From Singulisphaera sp. GP187 (GTDB taxonomy: Bacteria > Planctomycetota > Planctomycetia > Gemmatales > Gemmataceae), in contig CAMDQN010000006.1 of the NCBI GenBank assembly GCA_945905925.1, positions 20,192 through 84,191 on the forward strand: DNA of 64,000 nucleotides, in the 5' to 3' direction. Positions 17,597 through 25,606 of the stretch are shown in pieces. The notes below the pieces were generated by a model that did not search any database, had not been told where the DNA came from, and saw only the letters and a list, made by a program, of their open reading frames with translations. A program made the position numbers and the translations under genes. How positions within the stretch are numbered: position 1 is the stretch's first letter; every line of letters starts with the position of its first letter.

Positions 17597-18952
17597 TCAT
17601 TTCTTGGGCGGGGCGTTGAGCGGTGCCCACTTCGGGTTCACGAGGGTCGCGTTCCAGGCGTCGAGTTCTTTTTGTAGCGCCGCGGCGATGTCCGCCTTCG
17701 TGCCGGCCAGATCGGTCTTCTCACTCCCGTCCGCCGACAGATCATACAACTCGGCTGGCTTCTTTCCCATTCGTACCAGCTTGTACGAGCCCTTACGAAC
17801 GGAGATGTTGGTGCCGCCGCCCGTCCGCCAGAAGAGCGCGCGGTCGGCGAGCGAGGTCTTCGCCTCCCCCTTCAGGTGCGGCACCAGGTTCACGCCGTCG
17901 AGTGTCACACCCTTCGGGGCTTCGCCGCCGGCCGCGGCGACCGCCGTCGGGAACACATCGAGCGAGCTGACCGCGTCGGCGAACTGGCCTGGCTTCAGCA
18001 CCGCCGGCCACGACACCACGAACGGCACCCGCACGCCCCCTTCGTAGAGCTGCCCTTTCTCGCCGCGCAGCGGCGTGTTGCGGCTGTTCGTGACGCTCGC
18101 CGGGCCGCCGTTATCGCTGAAGAAGAACACCAGCGTGTTCTCGGTCAGTTGGTGTTCCTTGAGCGTTGCCAGCAGCTTGCCGACGGCGTCGTCCAGACCG
18201 CACACCATCGCCGCGTACTTCCGGCGCTTCTCGTCGTCGATGGCCTTCGCACGGTCCAGGTACTTGTCCGGGGCTTGCAGCGGCGTGTGCGGGGCGTTGA
18301 ACGCCAGGTACAGGAAGAATGGCTCCTTCTTGTGGGCCGTCACGAACGCCGCGGCCTCGCGGCCGAGGGCGTCGGTCAGGTACTCCTTCTCCTCCACCGG
18401 CTTGTCGTTCCGCAGCAGCGGGATGAAGTACTCCTGCTTGGCTTTCGCCGGGTCGGTCTTGAACTGGTTGTGGTCGAAGTACTGGTGTCCGCCGCCGAGC
18501 AGCCCGAAGTACTCGTCGAACCCGCGACGGTTCGGGTGGAACGACGGGTGCGCGCCGAGGTGCCACTTCCCGACGGCACCGGTGAGGTAACCGACCTTCT
18601 TCAGCGCGTCGGCGATGGTCACCTGGTCGAGCGGCAGGCCGACTTCTTTGTCATCCGGGAGAAATCGCGGGTTGTTCTCGTGGCCGAACCGCTGCTGGTA
18701 GCGACCGGTGAGCAGGCCGGCGCGGGTGGGCGAACAGACGGGGCACGAGACGTAGCCGCTGGTGCAAACGACCCCGGACTTCGCCAGCGCGTCGAGGTGC
18801 GGGGTGGGGATGTCCTTGCACCCCTGGAAGCCCACGTCGGCGGACCCGAGGTCGTCCGCCACGATGACGACGACGTTCGGCGTCTTCGCCGGCTCGGCGG
18901 CGGTGGCGACCGAACACGCCAGCACCGCGAGCGTAACCAAAGTGGTTCGCAT
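17597..18952 (-). CDS. Secreted sulfatase, arylsulfatase-A-like
   Basis: A 451-residue sulfatase: signal peptide (1-19), VADD at 31-34, active-site Cys73 in CSPTR, GKWHLGAHP, and FFSDNGG near residue 280. The start at 18952 follows a strong AGGAGGG by 6 bases; a GTG one codon earlier is possible. It begins 13 bases after the stop of the next sulfatase, so the two are almost certainly one operon. The pattern GYLTGAVGKWHLG and PHTPLQAP fits the arylsulfatase A-like group that acts on many sulfated sugars. Confidence 0.93.
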   Translation of the reverse strand: MRTTLVTLAVLACSVATAAEPAKTPNVVVIVADDLGSADVGFQGCKDIPTPHLDALAKSGVVCTSGYVSCPVCSPTRAGLLTGRYQQRFGHENNPRFLPDDKEVGLPLDQVTIADALKKVGYLTGAVGKWHLGAHPSFHPNRRGFDEYFGLLGGGHQYFDHNQFKTDPAKAKQEYFIPLLRNDKPVEEKEYLTDALGREAAAFVTAHKKEPFFLYLAFNAPHTPLQAPDKYLDRAKAIDDEKRRKYAAMVCGLDDAVGKLLATLKEHQLTENTLVFFFSDNGGPASVTNSRNTPLRGEKGQLYEGGVRVPFVVSWPAVLKPGQFADAVSSLDVFPTAVAAAGGEAPKGVTLDGVNLVPHLKGEAKTSLADRALFWRTGGGTNISVRKGSYKLVRMGKKPAELYDLSADGSEKTDLAGTKADIAAALQKELDAWNATLVNPKWAPLNAPPKK

Positions 18953-18965
18953 CACTCGCCCTCCT

Positions 18966-20465
18966 TCACTTGGGTTGAGGCTCGTCGCGGCCGACCGGCC
19001 GCAACCCCGTTCCGGTCGTTTTGGTCAGCGAATCGCCGAGGTCTTTCCGGACGCTCTCGGCGAACGCCGTGAGTCGCTTTACCACATCCGGGTGGGCCGC
19101 CGACACGTCCTTCGCTTCGCCGGGGTCGGCGGACAGGTCGAACAGGCTCAGGCCGATCTTCTCCACCTTGTATCCGTGGCGACTGGCGATGCCGCGGACC
19201 CCCGATTCTTCGATCGCGTTCGGTTTGATGTTGGCGTGGTTGGCGGGTTTGCCGTCTTTGCCCGGTGGGCCGTCCACGGTGAGGTAGTCGTGGGGGAAGT
19301 GCAGCTTCCACTGGCCCATCCGGACCGCGCGTAACTCGCTCCCGGAGAAGTACACGAACGATTCGCGGCCCTTCGCCCCCTTCTCGCCGAGAAGCAGCGC
19401 GGATTGATCGACGCCGTCGATCGCCGCTTTCGGCGCTGCGGCACCGGCCAACTTCGCCAGTGTCGGCAGCAGGTCCAAACCGGTGACGAGTTCGTCGCTG
19501 ACCCGTCCGGCGGGCACTTTGCCCGGCCACCGCACGAGAAGCGGGACCCGAACGCCGCCCTCGAAGGCGGTCAGTTTCCCCTCACGGAACGGGGCGGCAC
19601 GGCCGGCGTGCGTGCCGTAGCTCAGGAACGGCCCGTTATCGGACAGGAACACCACCAGCGTGTCGTTCTCCACCCCGCACGTTTTGAGTTCCTTCAACAC
19701 CTCCCCGACCGACCAGTCGAGTTCCTCCACCACGTCGCCGTACAGTCCGCGGGCCGACTTCCCCTTGAACCTCTCGGAAGCGAAGATCGGCACGTGCGGC
19801 AGGTAGAGGAAGAACGGCTTCGACTTGTTGGCCCGGATGAAGGCGGTCGCCTTCTCGGTGAACCGCCGGGTGAACCCGCTCTGGTCGGGATCGGCCTCGA
19901 CGCGCTTGTCGTTCTCGAAGAAGGGCAGCGGCGGGATGTCGCGGACGGTCGGGTGGAGCGGGCCGTTGTCGTTCGAGTAGGGCAACCCGGCCCACTCGTC
20001 GAACCCGTTGTTCGTCGGGAAGAACTTGGGCCGGGTGCCGAGGTGCCACTTCCCGAAACACGCGGTGGCGTAGCCCTTGGGTTTCAGCACCTCGGGGAGG
20101 AGCGTTTCGTCCGGGTGGATGCCGGTGGTGCTGGTGTGGTTGAGCGCGCCCGCCATGCCCAAACGGTTCGGGTAGCACCCGGACATCAGCGCCGCCCGCG
20201 ACGCCGTACACACCGGCTGGGCGACCTGGGCGACGCAGAAGCTGGTGAACCGGGTGCCGTCCTTCGCGAGCGAATCGAGGTGCGGGGTGCGGAGGTCTTT
20301 GGCCCCGTAGCAGCCCGCGTCGGCGTAGCCCATGTCGTCCGCGACGATGAGCACGATGTTCGGCTTCTTCGCCGGCTCGGCAGCCGGGGACGCCGGGAGG
20401 AAAGAGAGCCAGAGGGCGAGAACAGCCGCTCCGGTTCCGAGCGTGGGTCGTCGGGTCGCCATCAT
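18966..20465 (-). CDS. Secreted sulfatase with CTASR active-site motif
   Basis: A 499-residue sulfatase with a signal peptide (1-29), VADD at 41-44, and GKWHLGTRP. The active-site motif is CTASR (Cys86), with Ala in place of the usual Pro of CxPxR. CxAxR motifs are known in bacterial sulfatases, generally linked to activation by the radical-SAM enzyme anSME, so activity is likely but maturation may differ from its neighbours. The ATG overlaps the stop of the upstream DUF4832-type gene by 4 bases, which indicates translational coupling. Confidence 0.9.
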   Translation of the reverse strand: MMATRRPTLGTGAAVLALWLSFLPASPAAEPAKKPNIVLIVADDMGYADAGCYGAKDLRTPHLDSLAKDGTRFTSFCVAQVAQPVCTASRAALMSGCYPNRLGMAGALNHTSTTGIHPDETLLPEVLKPKGYATACFGKWHLGTRPKFFPTNNGFDEWAGLPYSNDNGPLHPTVRDIPPLPFFENDKRVEADPDQSGFTRRFTEKATAFIRANKSKPFFLYLPHVPIFASERFKGKSARGLYGDVVEELDWSVGEVLKELKTCGVENDTLVVFLSDNGPFLSYGTHAGRAAPFREGKLTAFEGGVRVPLLVRWPGKVPAGRVSDELVTGLDLLPTLAKLAGAAAPKAAIDGVDQSALLLGEKGAKGRESFVYFSGSELRAVRMGQWKLHFPHDYLTVDGPPGKDGKPANHANIKPNAIEESGVRGIASRHGYKVEKIGLSLFDLSADPGEAKDVSAAHPDVVKRLTAFAESVRKDLGDSLTKTTGTGLRPVGRDEPQPK

Positions 20466-22474
20466 TCCACCATTTTGAGTCGTGTATCGGTGAGATCGAA
20501 GGTTCCCCGGCCGTCGCGGGGCAGGCTGAAGCGGAGGGTGGTCTCCTCCTTGAACTTGGCTTTGATTTCAAACTCGATGACGTGTTCCTTCCAATCCTTG
20601 GTGAGCGGGAGTTGAGCTTCCCGGGACACCTTGCGCCAACCGTCGGTCAGTTCAAAGTCCACGGTTCGATCCGGCGTGCCGCGCACGCGAACGGCGAAGC
20701 GGTAGCGGCCGGCGTCGAGTTTCGCTCCGTTGCCGAGGGTGTAGTTCAGGCTGGCACCCGGGCCGAAGTCTCCGGTGGCTCGAATAACGCGGTCGCTTTT
20801 CGGGCCGTCGGCGAGGATCTGTTTCTCCAACCGCTCGTTCGGACCGTCGAGTGCCCAGTAGCGCGACGGGTTGATCAGTTCCCGTTTGGGGTCGGGGGTC
20901 CACGGCGTCACGGCTTCCACCCGCGGCACCGGCGGCGCCTTCATCGCCCGGAGCTTGTCCGGCACGGTGTAATGAAGGCTGTCGTCGAAGGCGGGGCTGT
21001 CGAACGTGACGTTCTTCAATGCGGCTTCGGCCGGCGGCTTGCCGACGCCGACGAAGCCCAGCGGGTGCCAGCCGCCGCGGAAGTAGTTCTCGATCGCGAA
21101 CCGGGCGCTCGGCGACAGACCGCCCTGACGATCGAGGATGGCGAGGGCGAAGACGTACTGCCCCGGTTTGATGTCTTTCGGCAGCGTGGCGTGGCCTTCG
21201 TTGCGGTGCGCCACGGCCGGGCGGCGGTAGGCGAAGGTCGGACTGTCCCAGTCCTCGCCCGGCAGCCACTTGCGGACGTCGATGCCGTCCAGCGGCGCGG
21301 ACCAGACGGGCTTTTTCGTCGCGGGATCGAGGAGCGCGACGCCCACGGGCCAGTCGAGGTAAAAGGGGGCGCTGCCGGTGTTGCGCACAGTGAGCTTCAC
21401 CGTCAGTTTCTTGCCCGGCTCCGGGGTGAGCGGGTAGCCGACGGAATCGATGACGAACCGGTAGCCGAAGGCCTTTTGAACCTCTGCCGTTCCCGCCAGC
21501 ACGTCGCGGTCGGTCGGGTCGTAGTTGTCGATCCAGCCGAGATAGCTCGCGTGATAGAGGCGAATCTTGTCGACCATGTAGCGCCGGTACTCCGGCACCT
21601 TCATGGTCTCGTCGGGCGTGAGTCCGAACGTCTCCTTCGGCTTCGCGTCCGGGCGCTGCTTCTGCCAGTTGTATTCCACTTCGCCCTCGATCGGCGCGCG
21701 CTTCCAGATGTCCTTGTGGACGTTGAGGGCCTGCCAGGGGAACTGGCTCTTCGGGCCGTCGGGCGGTTCGCGGGTGATGTTGGCGAAGGTGTCGTAGTAA
21801 ACGCCGAACCCGGCCGCCATGAACTCGGCGTCCGTGTGCCGGACGAGTACGGGCTTGTTCTTGAACGCCTTCTGAAACGCCTCCGCGAGCGAGCGGCGCT
21901 GGTCGGCCGTCGGCGCGGGGTTGTGGTGCTCGCCGAAGCGACCGATGAGGCCCATTTGCACCGCGAAGATGCGGGGGTCGTCGTCCCACGCCTTACCCAA
22001 TTTGGCGACGAGCGCTTTGAGCCGCTCCTGAAACGCGGGGCTGTCGTAGTCGAAGGCGTGCAGGTCGGCGGGCCAGTGCTGCTCCGGCTTCTGCGGCGTT
22101 CCCGCGACCCCGTTCCAGTCGAGGTACACGCGGGGCACGAGCTTGACGTTCAGTTCCTCGAAGCGCTTGCCCTTGTGCATGGTGATTTTGTTCGTGTGGG
22201 CGACGATGCGATCGACAGAATCACCCGCGCCGACCTCGATGTCGCTCCACCGGATGTACGCGCGCTTCACCAGCCCGTAGCCGTCCGGCTTGTAGTCGCG
22301 GAAGCCTTTCAGCGGGTTGTTGATCGCGTCCGGGAACTCGCCCGGCACCACCGTGACCCAACCGTCCTGAACGGAGGTTCCGGCGGTCCTCAGAGGCGGC
22401 GGGTCGGCGGCAGCGCCGCGCCCCACAGTCGGGAGCGCGGCGACCACGACAGCGACGAGAAAACGGTGGTTCAT
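20462..22474 (-). CDS. DUF4832-type secreted protein (TIM-barrel glycosidase-like)
   Basis: A 670-residue protein with a signal peptide (1-21). The opening NPLKGFRDY and the block RAYIRWSDIE are typical of the DUF4832/DUF4874 family, thought to form a TIM barrel like glycoside hydrolases. Residues about 330-470 look like the all-beta DUF4832 domain (GKKLTVKLTVRNTGSAPFY) and the C-terminal 130 residues like a carbohydrate-binding or jelly-roll module. No catalytic pair can be assigned with confidence. Its start at 22474 has only a weak ribosome-binding site. It is coupled to the downstream sulfatase by a 4-base overlap, so it probably acts on the same glycan. Confidence 0.72.
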   Translation of the reverse strand: MNHRFLVAVVVAALPTVGRGAAADPPPLRTAGTSVQDGWVTVVPGEFPDAINNPLKGFRDYKPDGYGLVKRAYIRWSDIEVGAGDSVDRIVAHTNKITMHKGKRFEELNVKLVPRVYLDWNGVAGTPQKPEQHWPADLHAFDYDSPAFQERLKALVAKLGKAWDDDPRIFAVQMGLIGRFGEHHNPAPTADQRRSLAEAFQKAFKNKPVLVRHTDAEFMAAGFGVYYDTFANITREPPDGPKSQFPWQALNVHKDIWKRAPIEGEVEYNWQKQRPDAKPKETFGLTPDETMKVPEYRRYMVDKIRLYHASYLGWIDNYDPTDRDVLAGTAEVQKAFGYRFVIDSVGYPLTPEPGKKLTVKLTVRNTGSAPFYLDWPVGVALLDPATKKPVWSAPLDGIDVRKWLPGEDWDSPTFAYRRPAVAHRNEGHATLPKDIKPGQYVFALAILDRQGGLSPSARFAIENYFRGGWHPLGFVGVGKPPAEAALKNVTFDSPAFDDSLHYTVPDKLRAMKAPPVPRVEAVTPWTPDPKRELINPSRYWALDGPNERLEKQILADGPKSDRVIRATGDFGPGASLNYTLGNGAKLDAGRYRFAVRVRGTPDRTVDFELTDGWRKVSREAQLPLTKDWKEHVIEFEIKAKFKEETTLRFSLPRDGRGTFDLTDTRLKMVE

Positions 22475-22578
22475 GGGTGCCGAGGGTGAAGCGTTTCTCG
22501 GGCCCGCGGGCGCGAGAAGGGGTTGTACGAGCGAGTGCCCGTGCGGACGGCGGTTCTCTCCGACACACCGGAAGCGTG

Positions 22579-24837
22579 CTACTTGCGGAACCCCGATTCG
22601 GTCCCGGGTCGTTTGATGGCCGCTTCGTTGATCGTGTCCTTCTTCCAGTCGCGTGCCATCTGCACGTCCGCAGCGACGCTCTCGGTTTGCTTGGGGATGT
22701 CCACCACCCCGGCGCGGTTGTAGAGCACGGGCTGAACGTACTGGCCGGTGTACGCGGCGGAGTAGTTCTTCCAATGGGTCAACGCGGTTTCCAGGTGCTT
22801 CACCGCGGCCGTCTTGTGCTTCTCGTCCCCGGTCTTGTCGAAGAGTGCGAGGTCGCAGGCGCCGCGAATCTTCTCCGCGTAGTAGAGTCCGAGGTGCGAC
22901 ATCGCTTCGATGTCGTCGAGTGTGGCCGCGTATTCTTTGGCATCAGCCGCCGGGGTGACCCCGGCCCGGCGCAGTTCGGGCAACGCCTTCAGCGCGTTCG
23001 TCGCGTTGGCGTGCAGGGTGTCGGCGATCTCCAGAGGGGTGACACCGTCCGCCTTTTTCTGCGCGAGAACCGCGGTTCGCCACTCGATGACGTTCTGCAC
23101 CTTGGCACCCGGCATCGTACCGCCTTCGATGAAGTCGCGCACGGTGTAGAAGCCCGATTTTCGGCGGCACGCCTCGGGGAACCATTTCAGGTCGATGTCG
23201 CCCCAGAAGAACCGCGTGATGTACGGAAACGTCTTCGACGCATCGGCCCAGGCGGCGGTGAGTTTCGCCGCATCGGCGCCAGGAAATCGTGCGGCGACCA
23301 GCCTCTCGAAGGTGCCCGCCGGCAGTTCGGGGTCGTACGCCAGCCGGCCCCACAGCGCGAACGAGAGCCACTGCTTTTGCATCACCGTCTGGCGCTTCGG
23401 GCCGGCGTCCTTGGTGAGAAAGTCGCGCCCCCAGACGTAGCCGTCCGGCCCCATGTAGAAGCCCGCGATCTTGTCCTTGCCGGGTATCCCCTTGATGTAA
23501 GCGCGGGCGTAACCCACGTCGGCCCAGCGGAAGCTGTAGATGTCGTCGTTGCGCACGGTGAGCCAGGTGCGCAACTTGGGGCCGAGCAGCGGCAGCAGCG
23601 GCTTGATGGTGATCGGTTCGGGGATCGAGTACATGTGCGCGACGGAGTACTTGAAGCTCAGATCGAGCGGGCACGGAAGGTCGGCGAACTCCTTCTTGAT
23701 CTCTTCCAGTCCCGTCATGTGGAACCGGTGGATGAGGCGGAACTTCCGCTCGGGGGTGTCCTTCAGACCGTCCCGGATGCCTTCACCGTAGGTCTTCCAG
23801 AGCCACTGCTCCTTGGTCACGTCCTTGAACTCGTTGGGCTTCATGTTTTCGCCGGCGGTGATTCCGAAGCCGGCCAGCAGCGGGTACGTCTTGATCGTTT
23901 CACGAACGGCGGCGCGGAAGTACTCGATCGTCCGCGGCGCCGTCTTGTCTCCGGTAATGCGATCCTTACCTTCGGCCCCGAACAAGAACGTGTTCCAGGT
24001 GAACCAGTACACCTCGATGCCGCGGTCCTTCGCTAATCGCATGACCTCACGCCAGAACTTGATCTTGTCGTCGATGGTCAGCTTCTTCAGCACCTCGCGG
24101 TTGGCGAGCATTTTGGGGCGGACGAAGTCGTCCCCGTTCGGTCCGAAGCTGGCGTCGAGTTTCTCCTTGGTCCGCCACACGTCGTCCAGCGCGACGTTCG
24201 GGAACTCGGGCACTTTCACGATGCTGGGGAACGGGTTGAGCGACCAAAGCGAGATCAGGTTGTACCGGTGCCGGGCCATGTCGTCGAACAGCTCCCGCCA
24301 GAAGTCCGTGCTCCACATTTCCGGGATGTTGGCCTGGGCCGCGTCGCAGGGGTCGGTGTAACTCGGCGTCCGCAGGTCGAGCGGGATGTTGAACTTGATG
24401 CCGCGCTGCTCGATGTGCGGCTTGTGGTCGGAGTCCTTGAGTTTGTCCAACCGGCCGGTGCGAATCGCCTCGGCGACGTCCAACCCGCCGTACATCGCGC
24501 CGACTTCCGTGCCCCCGGTGACCGTAACGTTCCGCTGCTTGTCCCCGTACCCCACGCGAATGCTGCAGGTCTGCTCGACACCCGCACCGTCCTTGAGGAC
24601 GAGGAGCGTCACGCGGGTCTTGAATTCGTCTTTGCCGAGGGCTGCGGCTTGTGCCTTCGCCTCGCGCAGAATCTCCGCCGCGGCGAATTGGCCGGGCGCA
24701 CCGGTCGCGGAAGTGGCCGCCACTTCGACGTCAGCCGCCGCCGCAGGGGCCGCGAAAACGAAGCTCAGGGCGGCCATTCCCGCGACGACAGGGGCCAGGA
24801 ACGGCCGCCGCAGAAACCGGGAGCGTGCGCGTCGCAT
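22579..24837 (-). CDS. Secreted alpha-glucuronidase-like glycoside hydrolase
   Basis: A 752-residue protein: basic N-terminus, signal peptide (to about residue 35, AAPAAAA), then an N-terminal alpha/beta domain as found before the barrel of alpha-glucuronidases and hexosaminidases (residues 36-140), and a barrel beginning QRGIKFNIPLDLR. The motifs WRELFDDMARHRYNLISLWSL and FGITAGENM suggest the GH67-like fold, but I cannot place the catalytic acids with certainty. AGGTGA lies 5-6 bases before the ATG at 24837. It begins 4 bases after the stop of the uronate-dehydrogenase-like gene, which supports a role with uronic acids. Confidence 0.68.
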   Translation of the reverse strand: MRRARSRFLRRPFLAPVVAGMAALSFVFAAPAAAADVEVAATSATGAPGQFAAAEILREAKAQAAALGKDEFKTRVTLLVLKDGAGVEQTCSIRVGYGDKQRNVTVTGGTEVGAMYGGLDVAEAIRTGRLDKLKDSDHKPHIEQRGIKFNIPLDLRTPSYTDPCDAAQANIPEMWSTDFWRELFDDMARHRYNLISLWSLNPFPSIVKVPEFPNVALDDVWRTKEKLDASFGPNGDDFVRPKMLANREVLKKLTIDDKIKFWREVMRLAKDRGIEVYWFTWNTFLFGAEGKDRITGDKTAPRTIEYFRAAVRETIKTYPLLAGFGITAGENMKPNEFKDVTKEQWLWKTYGEGIRDGLKDTPERKFRLIHRFHMTGLEEIKKEFADLPCPLDLSFKYSVAHMYSIPEPITIKPLLPLLGPKLRTWLTVRNDDIYSFRWADVGYARAYIKGIPGKDKIAGFYMGPDGYVWGRDFLTKDAGPKRQTVMQKQWLSFALWGRLAYDPELPAGTFERLVAARFPGADAAKLTAAWADASKTFPYITRFFWGDIDLKWFPEACRRKSGFYTVRDFIEGGTMPGAKVQNVIEWRTAVLAQKKADGVTPLEIADTLHANATNALKALPELRRAGVTPAADAKEYAATLDDIEAMSHLGLYYAEKIRGACDLALFDKTGDEKHKTAAVKHLETALTHWKNYSAAYTGQYVQPVLYNRAGVVDIPKQTESVAADVQMARDWKKDTINEAAIKRPGTESGFRK

Positions 24838-24841
24838 GAAA

Positions 24842-25606
24842 TCACCTCGGGGCGTTAACGTCGTCCTGTGGAGAGTAACCGAGAACGGTGCGGGCGACGG
24901 TCAGATCCCACCGCGTGCCGGAGTTGGCCGACATGCCGTTCACGATCCGGAACGGCTCGGGCAACGGGGCACACAGGCAGCAGTCCATCAGGTGCAGGAA
25001 GTCGCGGTCGGACAGCCACATCTGGCGGAACCACTCCCCTCGCTCGGCGGGCAGTTCGCCCGGCACGTTCGCCCCGCGCCACACCCACCCGATGCGAACC
25101 GCGATCACTTCCAACCCGCGAACCGCCGCGAACTGCCGACCGACCCGCTCGCCGAGCAACTTGGTGGCCGCATACGCCCCGCTGAACCGGTCCGCGCCGT
25201 CGGCGGTGTATTTCAAACCCGGCTTGGGCGGCAGGGTCTCGCTGATCGGCACCGGCGGGCCGTCCTGGTAGCCGCCCATCACATGGTTCGAGCTGGCGAA
25301 CACCACCCGCCGCACGCCCTGAACTGCCGCGGCTTCGTACACGTTCAACATGCCGTCCACGTTCGGCCCCACCAGGTCCGGCCAGTCGTGGTAGGCCACC
25401 GGGTTGCCCGCCAGGTGAACGACCGCTGCCACCCCGTCAAAATGACGCGTCCAGGCGCCCCACGAACTGAGGTCGGTCGCGTGAACACCGTCGCCGCCGG
25501 AGCGGTCGAGCAGCACCAACCGGGTGCGGTTGCGCAGGTGGGCCGCGAGTTTCGCCCCGAGGTTGCCGCTCGCGCCGGTGATCAGCACCGATTCGGGCAG
25601 CGTCAC
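24842..25606 (-). CDS. NAD(P)-dependent epimerase/dehydrogenase, uronate-dehydrogenase-like
   Basis: A protein of 254 residues from the GTG at 25606, which overlaps the preceding stop (GTGA). It opens with the Rossmann motif LITGASGNLG. It has VVHLAGNP, the strand FASSNHVMGGY characteristic of uronate dehydrogenases, and the catalytic pair Tyr-x-x-x-Lys in YAATK. Uronate dehydrogenase oxidises a free uronic acid to the aldarolactone with NAD. No signal peptide is present, so it works in the cytoplasm. Its position between an alpha-glucuronidase-like and a sulfatase-glycosidase gene fits uronate catabolism. Other sugar epimerase activities remain possible. Confidence 0.82.
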   Translation of the reverse strand: MTLPESVLITGASGNLGAKLAAHLRNRTRLVLLDRSGGDGVHATDLSSWGAWTRHFDGVAAVVHLAGNPVAYHDWPDLVGPNVDGMLNVYEAAAVQGVRRVVFASSNHVMGGYQDGPPVPISETLPPKPGLKYTADGADRFSGAYAATKLLGERVGRQFAAVRGLEVIAVRIGWVWRGANVPGELPAERGEWFRQMWLSDRDFLHLMDCCLCAPLPEPFRIVNGMSANSGTRWDLTVARTVLGYSPQDDVNAPR

